Origin: Cytophagales bacterium WSM2-2
Lineage (GTDB): Bacteria; Bacteroidota; Bacteroidia; Cytophagales; Cyclobacteriaceae
Direction of reading: 5' to 3'
DNA: 64,000 nt
Assembly (NCBI GenBank): GCA_015472025.1
Contig: BNHL01000001.1
Span: forward strand, 62,001 to 126,000
Part shown: positions 44,547 through 53,433 of the stretch, in pieces
Layout of the letters: every line of letters starts with the position of its first letter
Position numbering within the stretch: position 1 is the stretch's first letter
Position numbers and translations under genes: made by a program
Notes under the pieces: model-generated
What the model saw: the letters and a program-made list of their open reading frames with translations, nothing else
Told to the model about the DNA's origin: nothing
Database searches by the model: none

Positions 44547-46787
44547 ATGAGGCTTAATCTGACGCTGTTCCTTTTTCTCATTCTGTTTGAAGTGAATGGT
44601 CAACTTCCCGGGCTTCACATCAAAAAAGCCACTGGCCCAATCAAGCTTGATGGTATAATGAATGAACCTGACTGGCAAGCCGCTGAAGTAGCGGGACATT
44701 TTAAACAAATGTTCCCGTTTGATTCCTCCTACTCTATAGTTAAGACGGAAATCCGGATGACTTATGATGACCGGTTCATCTACATCTTCGGAACGATGTA
44801 CAACAACGATAGCTCAAGAAAGTATGTCACTCCCTCCTTGCGTAGAGATTTCCGAGGCCCAACCTACGATGGCCTCTCTATCGTACTCGATACCTATAAA
44901 GATCGTACCAATGGTTTTTTATTTGGCATCAATCCTTTCGGAGTACAGCGCGAAGGGTTGATATCCAACGGGGGAAATTTAAGTGACGACTTGAATCTAA
45001 GCTGGGATAACAAATGGTTTAGTGAGACCAGAATTTTGCCCGATCGATGGGTTTGCGAAATCGCCATTCCGTTCAAGACGATTCGATTCAAATCGAAACT
45101 TGATTCATGGCACGTAAATTTTTACAGGATCGACAGTCACCACAGCGCAGAGCAAAGCACGTGGTCGCCAATTCCGAGGGTGTATAGTCCTCCGACACTG
45201 GCTTTCAATCGAGACCTGATTTGGGACAAGCCACTTGATCATCCGGGTGGAAATGTTTCAATCATCCCCTACGTTGCCGGACATAACATTGACGACTTCG
45301 ATAGTAACCTGCCTACCGATCGAGCTCCATCAATTGGTGGCGATGCAAAGATTGGTATTGGCCCTGCATTGAACCTGGACCTCACAGTTAATCCCGACTT
45401 CTCACAAGTGGAGGTAGATCAACAAGTCACTAACCTGAGTCGTTTCGAAATTTTTTATCCGGAGAAGCGTCAGTTCTTCCTGGAGAATGCAGATCTCTTC
45501 GGGAATTTCGGTTACGGCAACAGTCGTCCGTTTTTTTCAAGACGAATCGGGGTGACACGCGATCCTTCAACAGGTCAGAACATTCAAAACAAAATTTATG
45601 CGGGAGCACGTCTCAGTGGAAAGATCGACAACAATTGGCGCATTGGATTGATGTCGATGCAAGCTGCTGAAGACGACAAAATCAATCTGCCTTCGATCAA
45701 CTATACCGTTGCTGCAGTGCAGCGAAAGTTATTCACCCGTTCGAACATTGGACTGATGCTCATCAACAAGCAATCTTTCCACGACTCAACATCTAAAGAC
45801 TTTAAGACATTACCGAACAAATTCAATCGACTGCTTGCTGTTGACTTTAACCTGGGTACCAAAAACAACCGGTGGAATGGAAAAGCATTTTACCATCGTT
45901 CATTTGAAGAAAAGAAAAAAGACAGCGCGTTCTCTTCTACGTTGCAGCTTACTTACAGCAAACCCAAAATCCAATTTGATATTCTTGCACAAGCCGTTGG
46001 CGCCAATTTTAACCCTGAAGTCGGATACCTTCCCCGCGCGCGATTCAATCGGTTTGCTCCCGATTTTTTCTATTCCTGGTATCCAAAATCGAGAGTCATC
46101 AATAATCACGGACCTGGAACTGATTTGGATTTCATTGGCAATGATCTTTATGGAATTACGGATGCCGACTACAATCTGTGGTACCAGGTCAATTTCCAGA
46201 ATACGGCTACTTTCTTCATGAGGATACGCCAGGATTATGGTCTTGTATTCTTTCCTTTCGATCCTGCTTTTCCTGCTGATGCAAGTTTAGCTAAAAACCT
46301 TCCGGTCGGATCCAGTTACTATTGGAATTCCGTTATCCTTAACTACGTGTCTAATGCTCGGAAGAAATTATCCTTCAGTTTTCAGTCAAGGCTCGGGCAA
46401 TATTACAATGGCCACCGGGTGAACATTGATGGCAATTTCAGCTACCGTCTACAGCCGCATGCTGTGATCTCATTAGACTACTCAGTAAACCATATTTCCC
46501 TTCCCACAGGATACAACAATGCCGACCTTCTCCTCCTCAGCCCAAAGTTTGATTTTACTTTTTCGAGAAAATTATTCTGGACCACCTATATCCAGTACAA
46601 CAACCAGATCAACAACGTGAACATCAATTCGCGTTTGCAATGGCGGTTCCGCCCAGTCTCCGATCTATTTGTAGTCTACACCGACAATTACTTTGCAGAA
46701 GCTAATTCGCACGGAGATTTTTTCTACGTAGGGCGTCCAAAACTCCGCGCAATAGTAATCAAGTTGACCTACTGGCTGAACCTGTAA
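44547..46787 (+). CDS. DUF5916 protein with N-terminal CBM9-like domain (copy 1)
   Basis: Predicted 746-residue outer-membrane-associated protein. A signal peptide (LTLFLFLILFEVNGQ) is followed by a carbohydrate-binding family 9-like domain, IKLDGIMNEPDWQAAEVAGHF through WVCEIAIPFKTIRF (about residues 30-215), then the DUF5916 barrel-like region with LDLTVNPDFSQVEVDQQVTN and PEKRQFFLENADLF, and a C-terminal run of aromatic beta strands ending in KLTYWLNL. The function of DUF5916 proteins is unknown; roles in surface polymer binding have been suggested. Earlier in-frame starts (TTG 44487, ATG 44502) are less likely since ATG 44547 puts the signal peptide first. A close paralog lies at 56082-58364. 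Confidence 0.88.
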   Translation: MRLNLTLFLFLILFEVNGQLPGLHIKKATGPIKLDGIMNEPDWQAAEVAGHFKQMFPFDSSYSIVKTEIRMTYDDRFIYIFGTMYNNDSSRKYVTPSLRRDFRGPTYDGLSIVLDTYKDRTNGFLFGINPFGVQREGLISNGGNLSDDLNLSWDNKWFSETRILPDRWVCEIAIPFKTIRFKSKLDSWHVNFYRIDSHHSAEQSTWSPIPRVYSPPTLAFNRDLIWDKPLDHPGGNVSIIPYVAGHNIDDFDSNLPTDRAPSIGGDAKIGIGPALNLDLTVNPDFSQVEVDQQVTNLSRFEIFYPEKRQFFLENADLFGNFGYGNSRPFFSRRIGVTRDPSTGQNIQNKIYAGARLSGKIDNNWRIGLMSMQAAEDDKINLPSINYTVAAVQRKLFTRSNIGLMLINKQSFHDSTSKDFKTLPNKFNRLLAVDFNLGTKNNRWNGKAFYHRSFEEKKKDSAFSSTLQLTYSKPKIQFDILAQAVGANFNPEVGYLPRARFNRFAPDFFYSWYPKSRVINNHGPGTDLDFIGNDLYGITDADYNLWYQVNFQNTATFFMRIRQDYGLVFFPFDPAFPADASLAKNLPVGSSYYWNSVILNYVSNARKKLSFSFQSRLGQYYNGHRVNIDGNFSYRLQPHAVISLDYSVNHISLPTGYNNADLLLLSPKFDFTFSRKLFWTTYIQYNNQINNVNINSRLQWRFRPVSDLFVVYTDNYFAEANSHGDFFYVGRPKLRAIVIKLTYWLNL

Positions 46788-46852
46788 ATATCCGTTTTAC
46801 ACTTTCTTAACATTTTTTATCTATTGACTGTCAATCAATTAAATAAATAGTA

Positions 46853-46872
46853 ATATATGTTTAAACATATAT
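46853..46872. promoter_or_regulatory. Perfect 20-base palindrome upstream of the yceI pair
   Basis: Two half-sites, ATATATGTTT and its complement AAACATATAT, abut without spacer. It lies 42 bases before the first yceI ATG. A second palindrome of 13 bases (ATTGAC, T, GTCAAT) is at 46823-46835. MarR-type regulators bind palindromes of this size, and a marR gene is two genes downstream. Confidence 0.55.
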
Positions 46873-46914
46873 CTATGGGTTTGTGTTATGATTGCAACCA
46901 AAATTTTTAAAACA

Positions 46915-47484
46915 ATGAAAAAATTAAACATTCTTATCGGTGCACTTCTTGTGGCAGGCGCAGCTTCTGCCCAAAACTGGACTCTTGACAAAGCTCATTC
47001 AAAGCTAGGATTCAGCATCACCCACTTGTCGGTATCAGAAGTTGAAGGCGGGTTCAAATCATTCGATGCTAAAATCACATCATCAAAAGAGGATTTCTCT
47101 GATGGCGTTGTTGAATTGACTGCTGAAATTGCCAGCATTACTACAGACAATGAAGGACGCGACAAGCATCTCCAAAGCCCTGATTATTTTGATGCGGCTA
47201 AATTTACTACCCTCTCTTTCAAGAGCAAGTCAATCACGAAGGTAGATGGCAAGAAATACAAAGTAGAGGGCGACTTAACCATGCACGGTGTAACCAAACC
47301 CGTAGTACTCGAGGTTGTTCATAACGGAACAATTGAGCATCCACGCAGCAAGAAAATGGTAGCCGGCTTCAAAATCAGCGGTATCATTAAAAGAACTGAC
47401 TTTGGTATCTCTACAGGCACTCCTGCCGCCATGTTGGGTGACGAAATTACCATTCGTGCCAATACCGAGTTCATCAAAGGTTAA
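46915..47484 (+). CDS. YceI family periplasmic protein (tandem copy 1)
   Basis: Predicted 189-residue secreted protein with a signal peptide (KLNILIGALLVAGAASAQ) and the YceI lipocalin-like fold. Family motifs include WTLDKAHSKLGFSITHLSVSEVEGGF, IASITTDNEGRDKHLQSPDYFDAAKF and GDLTMHGVTKPV. It probably binds an isoprenoid or other long-chain lipid in the periplasm. The frame is open from ATG 46888, but the start at 46915 (MKKLN) matches the second copy and gives a proper signal peptide. The next gene, a paralog, begins 66 bases after its stop. Confidence 0.92.
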   Translation: MKKLNILIGALLVAGAASAQNWTLDKAHSKLGFSITHLSVSEVEGGFKSFDAKITSSKEDFSDGVVELTAEIASITTDNEGRDKHLQSPDYFDAAKFTTLSFKSKSITKVDGKKYKVEGDLTMHGVTKPVVLEVVHNGTIEHPRSKKMVAGFKISGIIKRTDFGISTGTPAAMLGDEITIRANTEFIKG

Positions 47485-47550
47485 TTGGTTCTTTTAATCA
47501 AAAAATTAAATTAGTTTACACTATAGATTACAAACCAAATCAATACTATA

Positions 47551-48159
47551 ATGAAAAAACTCAATTTAATATTAGTTGCGGTGCTTGTAGCAAGTACTGC
47601 CTTTGCCCAGACCAACTGGTCAATCGATAAATCACACTCGAAGATCGGGTTCAGCGTCACACACATGGTAGTGGCGGAGACCGAAGGTTACTTCAAAGAC
47701 TATGAAGGAAAAGTAACCAGTCAAACAGATGACTTCGCGGGAGCAACCGTAGAATTCACTGCAAAAACTGCTTCTGTGTTTACCGATAACGAAGGCAGGG
47801 ACAAGCATTTGAGAGGAGATGATCCTAACCGTGAGAATGATTTCTTCGGTGCAGCCAAATACCCTGAATTAAAATTTTCAGGCAACTTGGTAAAGGAAGG
47901 TGACAAGTACGTGTTGAAAGGGAACCTGACGATACGTGATGTAACCAAACCCGTGACTCTTGATGTTACCTATGGAGGTCGTATAAAAGCGGCTAACCAG
48001 AGAAACCCGAATGGTGAAAAAGCCGGGTTTAAAATTAAAGGTAAGATCAACCGCAAAGACTATAATTTGAAGTTCAGCGCACCCCTTGAGGGCGGTGGCG
48101 TTGTGGTAAGCGATGAGGTGGAAATCAATTGTAAAGTAGAATTGAATAAACAAGCCTAG
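47551..48159 (+). CDS. YceI family periplasmic protein (tandem copy 2)
   Basis: Predicted 202-residue paralog of the preceding gene, with the same signal peptide type (MKKLNLILVAVLVASTAFAQ). Motifs WSIDKSHSKIGFSVTHMVVAETEGYF, DNEGRDKHLRGDD and GNLTIRDVTKPV match copy 1, and an insertion (NRENDFFGAAKY; AANQRNPNGEKAGFK) makes it longer. The two genes are a tandem duplication that has diverged. A terminator hairpin follows directly after its stop. Confidence 0.92.
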   Translation: MKKLNLILVAVLVASTAFAQTNWSIDKSHSKIGFSVTHMVVAETEGYFKDYEGKVTSQTDDFAGATVEFTAKTASVFTDNEGRDKHLRGDDPNRENDFFGAAKYPELKFSGNLVKEGDKYVLKGNLTIRDVTKPVTLDVTYGGRIKAANQRNPNGEKAGFKIKGKINRKDYNLKFSAPLEGGGVVVSDEVEINCKVELNKQA

Positions 48160-48165
48160 TGTTTA

Positions 48166-48198
48166 GAGAGGCTGTCGCAAGGCAGCCTCTTATTTTTT
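48166..48198 (+). terminator. Terminator or attenuator between yceI and marR
   Basis: A stem of 10 bp (48167-48176 with 48181-48190, one G-U pair) closed by a GCAA tetraloop, then TATTTTTT. It starts seven bases after the yceI stop and its T-run ends two bases before the marR ATG, leaving no room for a separate ribosome binding site. Confidence 0.8.
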
Positions 48199-48200
48199 AC

Positions 48201-48650
48201 ATGAAAATCGAAGAAGAAATCAAGCAGAGTAAATTCAAAAACCCTTTTCAAAAGGTAGCTATCAATTTGTTGTACACAGCCAAATGGCTGGAGGCAAACA
48301 ACAATATCTTCTTCAAGGAATTCGGAATTACGGGGCAGCAATTTAACATCCTCCGGATATTGCGAGGTCAGCACCCGGCATCTACTTCTGCTGCCATCAT
48401 TAAAGAGCGAATGCTCGATCGCAACTCAGATGTGTCGCGAATGCTCGACCGTATCCTCGACAAAAAATTAGTTGTTAAAAGTCAATGCCCTTCCGACAAG
48501 CGGGCATTCGATGTGAAAATCACAGACGCAGGCCTTAAGCTTTTGGCTAAAATCGACCTGCGACTGGAAGAAATCGATTCAAAATTTCTCAACCTTACTT
48601 CAAAAGAAGCAACTCAACTGAGCGACTTGTTGGACAAGTGCCGGGGTTAG
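48201..48650 (+). CDS. MarR family transcriptional regulator
   Basis: Predicted 149-residue winged-helix regulator. The N-terminal dimerisation helix is followed by FFKEFGITGQQFNILRILRG, the recognition region IIKERMLDRNSDVSRMLDRILDK, and the wing VKSQCPSDKRAFDVKITDAG, all typical of MarR. The frame is open back to a GTG at 48159, but ATG at 48201 is chosen because the extra 14 residues cover the terminator stem. Its likely targets are the yceI pair and itself through the palindromes at 46823-46872, which is inference. Its stop overlaps that of the M3 peptidase gene on the other strand by four bases. Confidence 0.9.
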   Translation: MKIEEEIKQSKFKNPFQKVAINLLYTAKWLEANNNIFFKEFGITGQQFNILRILRGQHPASTSAAIIKERMLDRNSDVSRMLDRILDKKLVVKSQCPSDKRAFDVKITDAGLKLLAKIDLRLEEIDSKFLNLTSKEATQLSDLLDKCRG

Positions 48651-50368
48651 ATTTTCGCTAATTCTTCCTTCACAAAACTCATCAACTCACGGATGTAGCT
48701 TCGGCTGAAGTCAAATTTGATCCCCGCTGCTTTATAGATTTCGGGAATTGTAGCGAGGTTGCCCAGCTTCAACGCTTCCTGATAATTGCGCAGCCCGTCT
48801 TTCTTGTTCTTTTTAAAATTCCTCCAAACGGCAACCGCTCCAAGCTGTGCCATTCCATATTCGATATAATAGAATGGCACCTCATACAAGTGGAGCTGCT
48901 TCTGCCACAAATAGTCCTTTGCTTCTTGCAGTCCCGACCAGGCGGTAACCGTATCAGAAAACTGATCAAAAATCAAATTCCAGTTCTTCTTGCGGTCATC
49001 AAGAGAGTGCGCCTGATTTTCATAGATCCAATGCTGGAATTTATCAATGGTTGCCACCCACGGGAGTGTTTCAATGATGTCCTCGAGCTGATCGCGCTTG
49101 GCACGTTTCAATTCTTTTTCTCCAGGGAAAAAAATCGGCCACTCATCCATCGAGATCAGTTCCATGCTCATAGACGCCAGTTCGGCTACTTCCATAGGCG
49201 GAGATTTAAAATCATTCAACTCCAGGTCCTTGGTCAGGAAGTTATGCACGGCATGGCCTCCTTCATGCATGATCGTTGTCATGTCGCGCATGGTTGATGT
49301 CGCATTCATGAAAATAAAAGGAACACCAATTTCTGCCAACGGGTAGTTGTAGCCGCCAGGAGCTTTCCCTTTGCGCGACTCCAGATCCAGATGACCCATC
49401 TGTTTCATTACTTCCAGGCAATTGCCCAGGTACGGGTCAAGGTTTTTGAAAACGCGAATGGATTTTTCTGTAAGTTCCTTTCCATCACTGAAAGCTTTCA
49501 GCGGCTCTCTGCCTTCTGCATCAACTGCTTTATCCCAAGGGCGAAGTTCGCTTAGTTTCATTGTTGCCTTCCGCTCTTTTGAAAATTCATTCAGGAGCGG
49601 AACAACTTCTCCTTCGATGGCTTCATGAAAATCAAAACAATCTTTAGGAGAATAATCAAAACGTCCATAGGCCTTAAACTGGTAGTCGCGGAAATTTTTG
49701 AATCCTGCATTTACTGCCACACGATGGCGAAGTGAGATCAATCTCGAATAAAGATCATCCAGTGTTTGCTTGTCCTTCAGCCTGCGTTCTGTAATTTTTT
49801 TATAAACTTCTTCGCGCTTTGCCCTGTCCGTGGACTGCAATAAAACACCAGCTTGCGGCAACGTCATTTCCTGGTCACCGATGTGAACAGTCATTGCTCC
49901 CGACACCTCGGCAAACTTTTGAGTTTCAGTGCTAATCTCCGTGAATAGTGGAATGTTTTCTTCACGGAATAGTTCGACTTCCTTTTTCAGATTGCGCATC
50001 ATCAGATCAAATCCCCGCTCCTTCATCAGACTTGCACTCCACTGGCTATCCAGCACTTTCTTATTCAATAAATCAGAATAGGGCGCCATGTGGGGCTGAA
50101 TATTCTGAACAAAATCCTGGTACGCTTTGCTATACTCTTCCTTATCTGTATAACATGTCATGCGAATGTAACGCCACCCCATATCCTCACTCACCACCGA
50201 TTCAAGTTCGCTACGATCACGCAGCCATTGCTTCAGTTCTTTTTCATTAGTAATTGGCATTTGTACCAATTTCTCGAAGAAAGGCTTTAGCTCATCCCAA
50301 CTGGAAACCTGAAAATTTTCTGGAATGAACTTGCGCGTAGGGCGTTTGGGAATCGTGATTTGCTCCAT
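48647..50368 (-). CDS. M3 family oligoendopeptidase
   Basis: Predicted 573-residue cytoplasmic thimet-type metallopeptidase. The zinc site is HEGGH within DMTTIMHEGGHAVHNF, with the third ligand glutamate in EVAELASMSMELI, as in M3B oligoendopeptidases such as PepF. There is no signal peptide. The frame extends nine codons upstream to a TTG (50395), but ATG at 50368 gives the usual start. It degrades peptides of about 6-20 residues in relatives. Divergent from the AraC gene with a 62-base gap. Confidence 0.92.
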   Translation of the reverse strand: MEQITIPKRPTRKFIPENFQVSSWDELKPFFEKLVQMPITNEKELKQWLRDRSELESVVSEDMGWRYIRMTCYTDKEEYSKAYQDFVQNIQPHMAPYSDLLNKKVLDSQWSASLMKERGFDLMMRNLKKEVELFREENIPLFTEISTETQKFAEVSGAMTVHIGDQEMTLPQAGVLLQSTDRAKREEVYKKITERRLKDKQTLDDLYSRLISLRHRVAVNAGFKNFRDYQFKAYGRFDYSPKDCFDFHEAIEGEVVPLLNEFSKERKATMKLSELRPWDKAVDAEGREPLKAFSDGKELTEKSIRVFKNLDPYLGNCLEVMKQMGHLDLESRKGKAPGGYNYPLAEIGVPFIFMNATSTMRDMTTIMHEGGHAVHNFLTKDLELNDFKSPPMEVAELASMSMELISMDEWPIFFPGEKELKRAKRDQLEDIIETLPWVATIDKFQHWIYENQAHSLDDRKKNWNLIFDQFSDTVTAWSGLQEAKDYLWQKQLHLYEVPFYYIEYGMAQLGAVAVWRNFKKNKKDGLRNYQEALKLGNLATIPEIYKAAGIKFDFSRSYIRELMSFVKEELAKI

Positions 50369-50430
50369 TTTACGGTGATAATTAAGATGTCCCAAATAAA
50401 CCTTAATTTCATGAATTCGTAAAGCTCTTT

Positions 50431-51351
50431 ATGGTCTTAAAGGAGTTTCCCAATCTGGCGTGGCTAAAGCAGCAAATACAGGAGCGATTCGAAAGTCGTC
50501 TGGGCTGGAATGGAATTACTTTGAAAGACCAAGGCTGGCCTACGGTCTTAATGAATGTCCAGACTCATGGCGTCTTCCGTGATAACATCAAAGGGCCTCT
50601 CAGTTTATTCGGTAATCTTTCCGGGAACAGTTTTGTCACGATCGACAATCGTAAAGTGTGTGTAGATGACGATCATTTCTTTATTTCCAATTCGACACAG
50701 AACTATTCACTGGAAATCGAAGAAAAATCAAAAACCGAAACATTCAATATTCACTTTGGCGATCATTTTGCCGATGAACTGATTCAAAGCCAGGCTCCGG
50801 CACAAAAGCTTCTTGACAATCAGTTTCAAGCACCCATTGAATCCTTTTCATTCTACAATCGCCTCCTCCGTAAAACAAAGGAGAACAGCGAGCTCTTAAA
50901 AAAACTTCAATTGGCCAACGAAGAGTTGCAAGAGCAGGAGTTGCTAGCTGAACTTTTCATATCACTGTTTCAGGAGGAACTGAAACTTAAAAAAGTCGCG
51001 GATACTATTCCTTCGTTGAAAAAATCGACACGCGAGGAATTGATCAGGCGCGTACTGTTGGGCACCGACTACCTGCGTGAATTCTATCGCAACCCAATCA
51101 ATTTGGATGATCTGGCTGCAGCGAGTTGTATGTCCAAATTTCACTTTCTGAGATTATTTAAGATTGCCACAGGGCAGACTCCTCATCAGTTCCTAACCAA
51201 CGTGCGCATCGAAAAATCGAAAGAGCTTTTGATATCATCGAATTGGGAGATCAAACAAATTGCCGACTATATTGGGTTCCAGGAAAGCAGTTCATTTAGC
51301 AGGGCCTTCTACCAGCACGTTGGGGTCTACCCTTCTCAGTTCCGGGACTGA
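50431..51351 (+). CDS. AraC family transcriptional regulator with an exposed coiled segment
   Basis: Predicted 306-residue regulator. The N-terminal domain (about 1-150) is not a standard cupin but has FRDNIKGPLSLFGNLSGNSFV and IHFGDHFADELI. Residues 150-205 are helical and charged (LLRKTKENSELLKKLQLANEEL). The C-terminal 100 residues contain the AraC DNA-binding domain: LDDLAAASCMSKFHFLRLFK and IADYIGFQESSSFSRAFYQHVG. Target genes unknown; the membrane protein gene behind it is a candidate. Confidence 0.9.
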   Translation: MVLKEFPNLAWLKQQIQERFESRLGWNGITLKDQGWPTVLMNVQTHGVFRDNIKGPLSLFGNLSGNSFVTIDNRKVCVDDDHFFISNSTQNYSLEIEEKSKTETFNIHFGDHFADELIQSQAPAQKLLDNQFQAPIESFSFYNRLLRKTKENSELLKKLQLANEELQEQELLAELFISLFQEELKLKKVADTIPSLKKSTREELIRRVLLGTDYLREFYRNPINLDDLAAASCMSKFHFLRLFKIATGQTPHQFLTNVRIEKSKELLISSNWEIKQIADYIGFQESSSFSRAFYQHVGVYPSQFRD

Positions 51352-51420
51352 CCTCTTTTTAGCAATTTTTGTCATGCCAAAGCAGACGGGATTGACGTTC
51401 ATTTGAAGAAAAAATCGAAT

Positions 51421-52164
51421 ATGAACCAGATCATAGCAACTCTCGGATTTCCCCTGATTACCATCGTTTTTTACTGGCTGGCTCTCGTTGAGCTGAGAAA
51501 AGCGCTGCAAAAGACCTCCTTTGAGGAAGCGAAGCAGAAAAGGATTTTCAGACGTGTGATTATTTCACTTTGTATTTGGGCTGTGGCCGTCAGTGCCTGG
51601 TCGCTGAGTGGAATGATGCAAAAGTTCAGCTTATTCCCCCTCAACTTCATGCCTGTGCTGGCTATTCCAATGATTACCGTTGTCGTCATCCTTTTCTCAA
51701 AGACGACTCGGGAGATTTTGGAACAAGTCGGGCTTCAATCAGTTGTTGCCATTCAGTCATTCCGTTTTTTCGTTGAGGTAGTCATGTGGCTTTTATTTGT
51801 CGAAAATCAACTCCCGGTTCAAATGACTTTTGAGGGGCGTAACTTTGATATTCTTGCAGGACTCACAGGAGCGATTGTGGCATGGTTAATCTCCATTCAG
51901 AAAGTGAATAAATGGATGCTTGTCATTTGGAATATTGCGTGCCTTGGGCTTCTGGTTAACATCGTTGCGGTGGCCATTCTATCCATGCCTACCCCCATCC
52001 AGCAGTTTTTTAACGAACCAATACCCACGCTTGTAGCCAAATTTCCATATGCATTCCTCCCCGCTTTCCTCGTTCCCCTGGCTTACATGCTGCATTTCTT
52101 TTCGCTAAGGCAGTTACTTACAAAGCGATCACCGGATGTATCAGAGGCGCGGTTGGTGAGGTAA
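51421..52164 (+). CDS. Multi-pass membrane protein of unknown function
   Basis: Predicted 247-residue inner-membrane protein with about seven hydrophobic segments, ending in a charged tail (LTKRSPDVSEARLVR). ATG at 51421 is preferred over the in-frame TTG at 51403. No family was recognised with confidence. It follows the AraC gene by 69 bases and ends just before the bidirectional terminator at 52192-52229. Confidence 0.7.
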   Translation: MNQIIATLGFPLITIVFYWLALVELRKALQKTSFEEAKQKRIFRRVIISLCIWAVAVSAWSLSGMMQKFSLFPLNFMPVLAIPMITVVVILFSKTTREILEQVGLQSVVAIQSFRFFVEVVMWLLFVENQLPVQMTFEGRNFDILAGLTGAIVAWLISIQKVNKWMLVIWNIACLGLLVNIVAVAILSMPTPIQQFFNEPIPTLVAKFPYAFLPAFLVPLAYMLHFFSLRQLLTKRSPDVSEARLVR

Positions 52165-52191
52165 AAGTTTTCATCCGGCCTTTTTACACAA

Positions 52192-52229
52192 ACAAAAAAC
52201 CCTGATCCCGCCACCGGGACCAGGGTTTT
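52192..52229 (-). terminator. Bidirectional terminator between the membrane protein gene and rplI
   Basis: A 12-bp stem (52199-52210 with 52215-52226, one mismatch), loop CCAC. On the minus strand the stem is followed by a run of T, ending the rpsF-rpsR-rplI transcript 24 bases after the rplI stop. On the plus strand it also has a short T-run, so it can serve the upstream gene. Confidence 0.85.
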
Positions 52230-52249
52230 CCATTTATAATCTTACTTAA

Positions 52250-52693
52250 TTACTCAGCAACCACATTCACAGAGATGTTGTGCTTCACTTCTTTGTGAAG
52301 GTCAAGCAACGCTGTGTAAGCTCCCAATTCCTTAGGCTGTTCTTTGAAGCTGATCTTCTTGCGATCAACATCAAATCCTTTGGCTTTGAGGGCATCGCTC
52401 ACTTGCAATGAAGTAACGGCACCGAAAATTTTTCCGGTCTCACCGGCCTTCGTTCTGATCTCTACTGAAATCTCACCGATTTTTGCAGCGAGAGCTTCGG
52501 CATCCTGCTTGATTTTAGCGGCCTTGTGAGCTGCCTGGCGGATATCTTCAGCTACTCTTCTTTTGTTTGGCTCGTTGGCAATCAACGCTACTCCATTCGG
52601 AATAAGGTAATTGCGGCCGTAGCCCGGCTTTACTTTTACTGTATCATTTTTGTAACCAAGCCCTGTTACATCTTGTGTCAAAATCACTTCCAT
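52250..52693 (-). CDS. rplI: 50S ribosomal protein bL9
   Basis: Predicted 147-residue ribosomal protein bL9, which stabilises the large subunit. The first 50 residues are diagnostic (MEVILTQDVTGLGYKNDTVKVKPGYGRNYLIPNG), including the conserved glycine-rich loop, then a long connecting helix and the C-terminal domain with GAVTSLQVSDALKAKGF. Third gene of the rpsF-rpsR-rplI operon, 17 bases after rpsR. Confidence 0.97.
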   Translation of the reverse strand: MEVILTQDVTGLGYKNDTVKVKPGYGRNYLIPNGVALIANEPNKRRVAEDIRQAAHKAAKIKQDAEALAAKIGEISVEIRTKAGETGKIFGAVTSLQVSDALKAKGFDVDRKKISFKEQPKELGAYTALLDLHKEVKHNISVNVVAE

Positions 52694-52710
52694 GGTATTA
52701 CAGGTTTAGG

Positions 52711-52962
52711 TTATTTCATTTGGTCAGCCAGGTAAGGCAGGATAGCGATGTGTCTGGCACGTTTCACCGCTTGAGATACTTTCTTCTGGAACTTCCAGCT
52801 TGTGCCGGTCAGTCTGCGAGGAAGGATCTTGCCTTGTTCGTTGATAAACTTCAACAAGAAATCAGGGTCTTTATAGTCGATGTACCTGATTCCGTTCTTC
52901 TTAAAGCGGCAGTATTTAGGTTTAATCTCTGCGCGCTTAATAGGTTCATTCATTAGTGTCAT
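52711..52962 (-). CDS. rpsR: 30S ribosomal protein bS18
   Basis: Predicted 83-residue ribosomal protein of the small subunit. The conserved segments [28 protein letters not shown] and [18 protein letters not shown] are present. Its start overlaps the rpsF stop (ATGA), so translation is coupled. Standard order in bacteria. Confidence 0.97.
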   Translation of the reverse strand: MTLMNEPIKRAEIKPKYCRFKKNGIRYIDYKDPDFLLKFINEQGKILPRRLTGTSWKFQKKVSQAVKRARHIAILPYLADQMK

Positions 52963-53339
52963 GCTTCGGCCCTCTCTCTTTTAGGTGCAACAGTTTTTTT
53001 AGTGCGATTGAATTCGCCTTTTTTCCTTCGTGCATTGTAAGCAACAGAGTGCTTGTCAAGCGCAATCGTAAGAAAACGCATTACTGATTCATCACGTCTG
53101 AATTCTGTCTCCAGCGTGTTGATGATCCCTGTGTTTTCTGTCGCGAATTCGAGGAGGTTGTAAAAGCCGGTGGACTTGTTTTGGATGGGATAAGCCATCT
53201 TCTTCAGCCCCCACTGCTCCTTGTTGACAATCTCGGCTTTCGCCTTGGTCAACACCTTCACAAATTTCTCGACAGTATCCTTTGCCTGATCTTCAGACAA
53301 AACGGGATTGAGGATGAATACCGTCTCGTAGTTTTTCAT
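52959..53339 (-). CDS. rpsF: 30S ribosomal protein bS6
   Basis: Predicted 126-residue ribosomal protein bS6. Family features include [18 protein letters not shown], the [16 protein letters not shown] segment and a lysine/arginine-rich C-terminal tail ([22 protein letters not shown]) longer than in E. coli. First gene of the operon, transcribed leftward from the promoter at 53367-53398. Confidence 0.96.
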   Translation of the reverse strand: MKNYETVFILNPVLSEDQAKDTVEKFVKVLTKAKAEIVNKEQWGLKKMAYPIQNKSTGFYNLLEFATENTGIINTLETEFRRDESVMRFLTIALDKHSVAYNARRKKGEFNRTKKTVAPKRERAEA

Positions 53340-53366
53340 GAATTAAAAATTTGTTTTAATGGGCTG

Positions 53367-53398
53367 CAAAGGTATAAAATAGGATCGAAATGGCCAAA
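53367..53398 (-). promoter_or_regulatory. Promoter of the rpsF-rpsR-rplI operon
   Basis: Read leftward, TTTG (53395-53398) and TACCTTTG (53367-53374) are 20 bases apart and match the Bacteroidota consensus. The -7 box lies about 28 bases before the rpsF start codon. Confidence 0.75.
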
Positions 53399-53433
53399 AT
53401 AGGCCAGAAAATAGATAATGCCCGTCAAGACGG

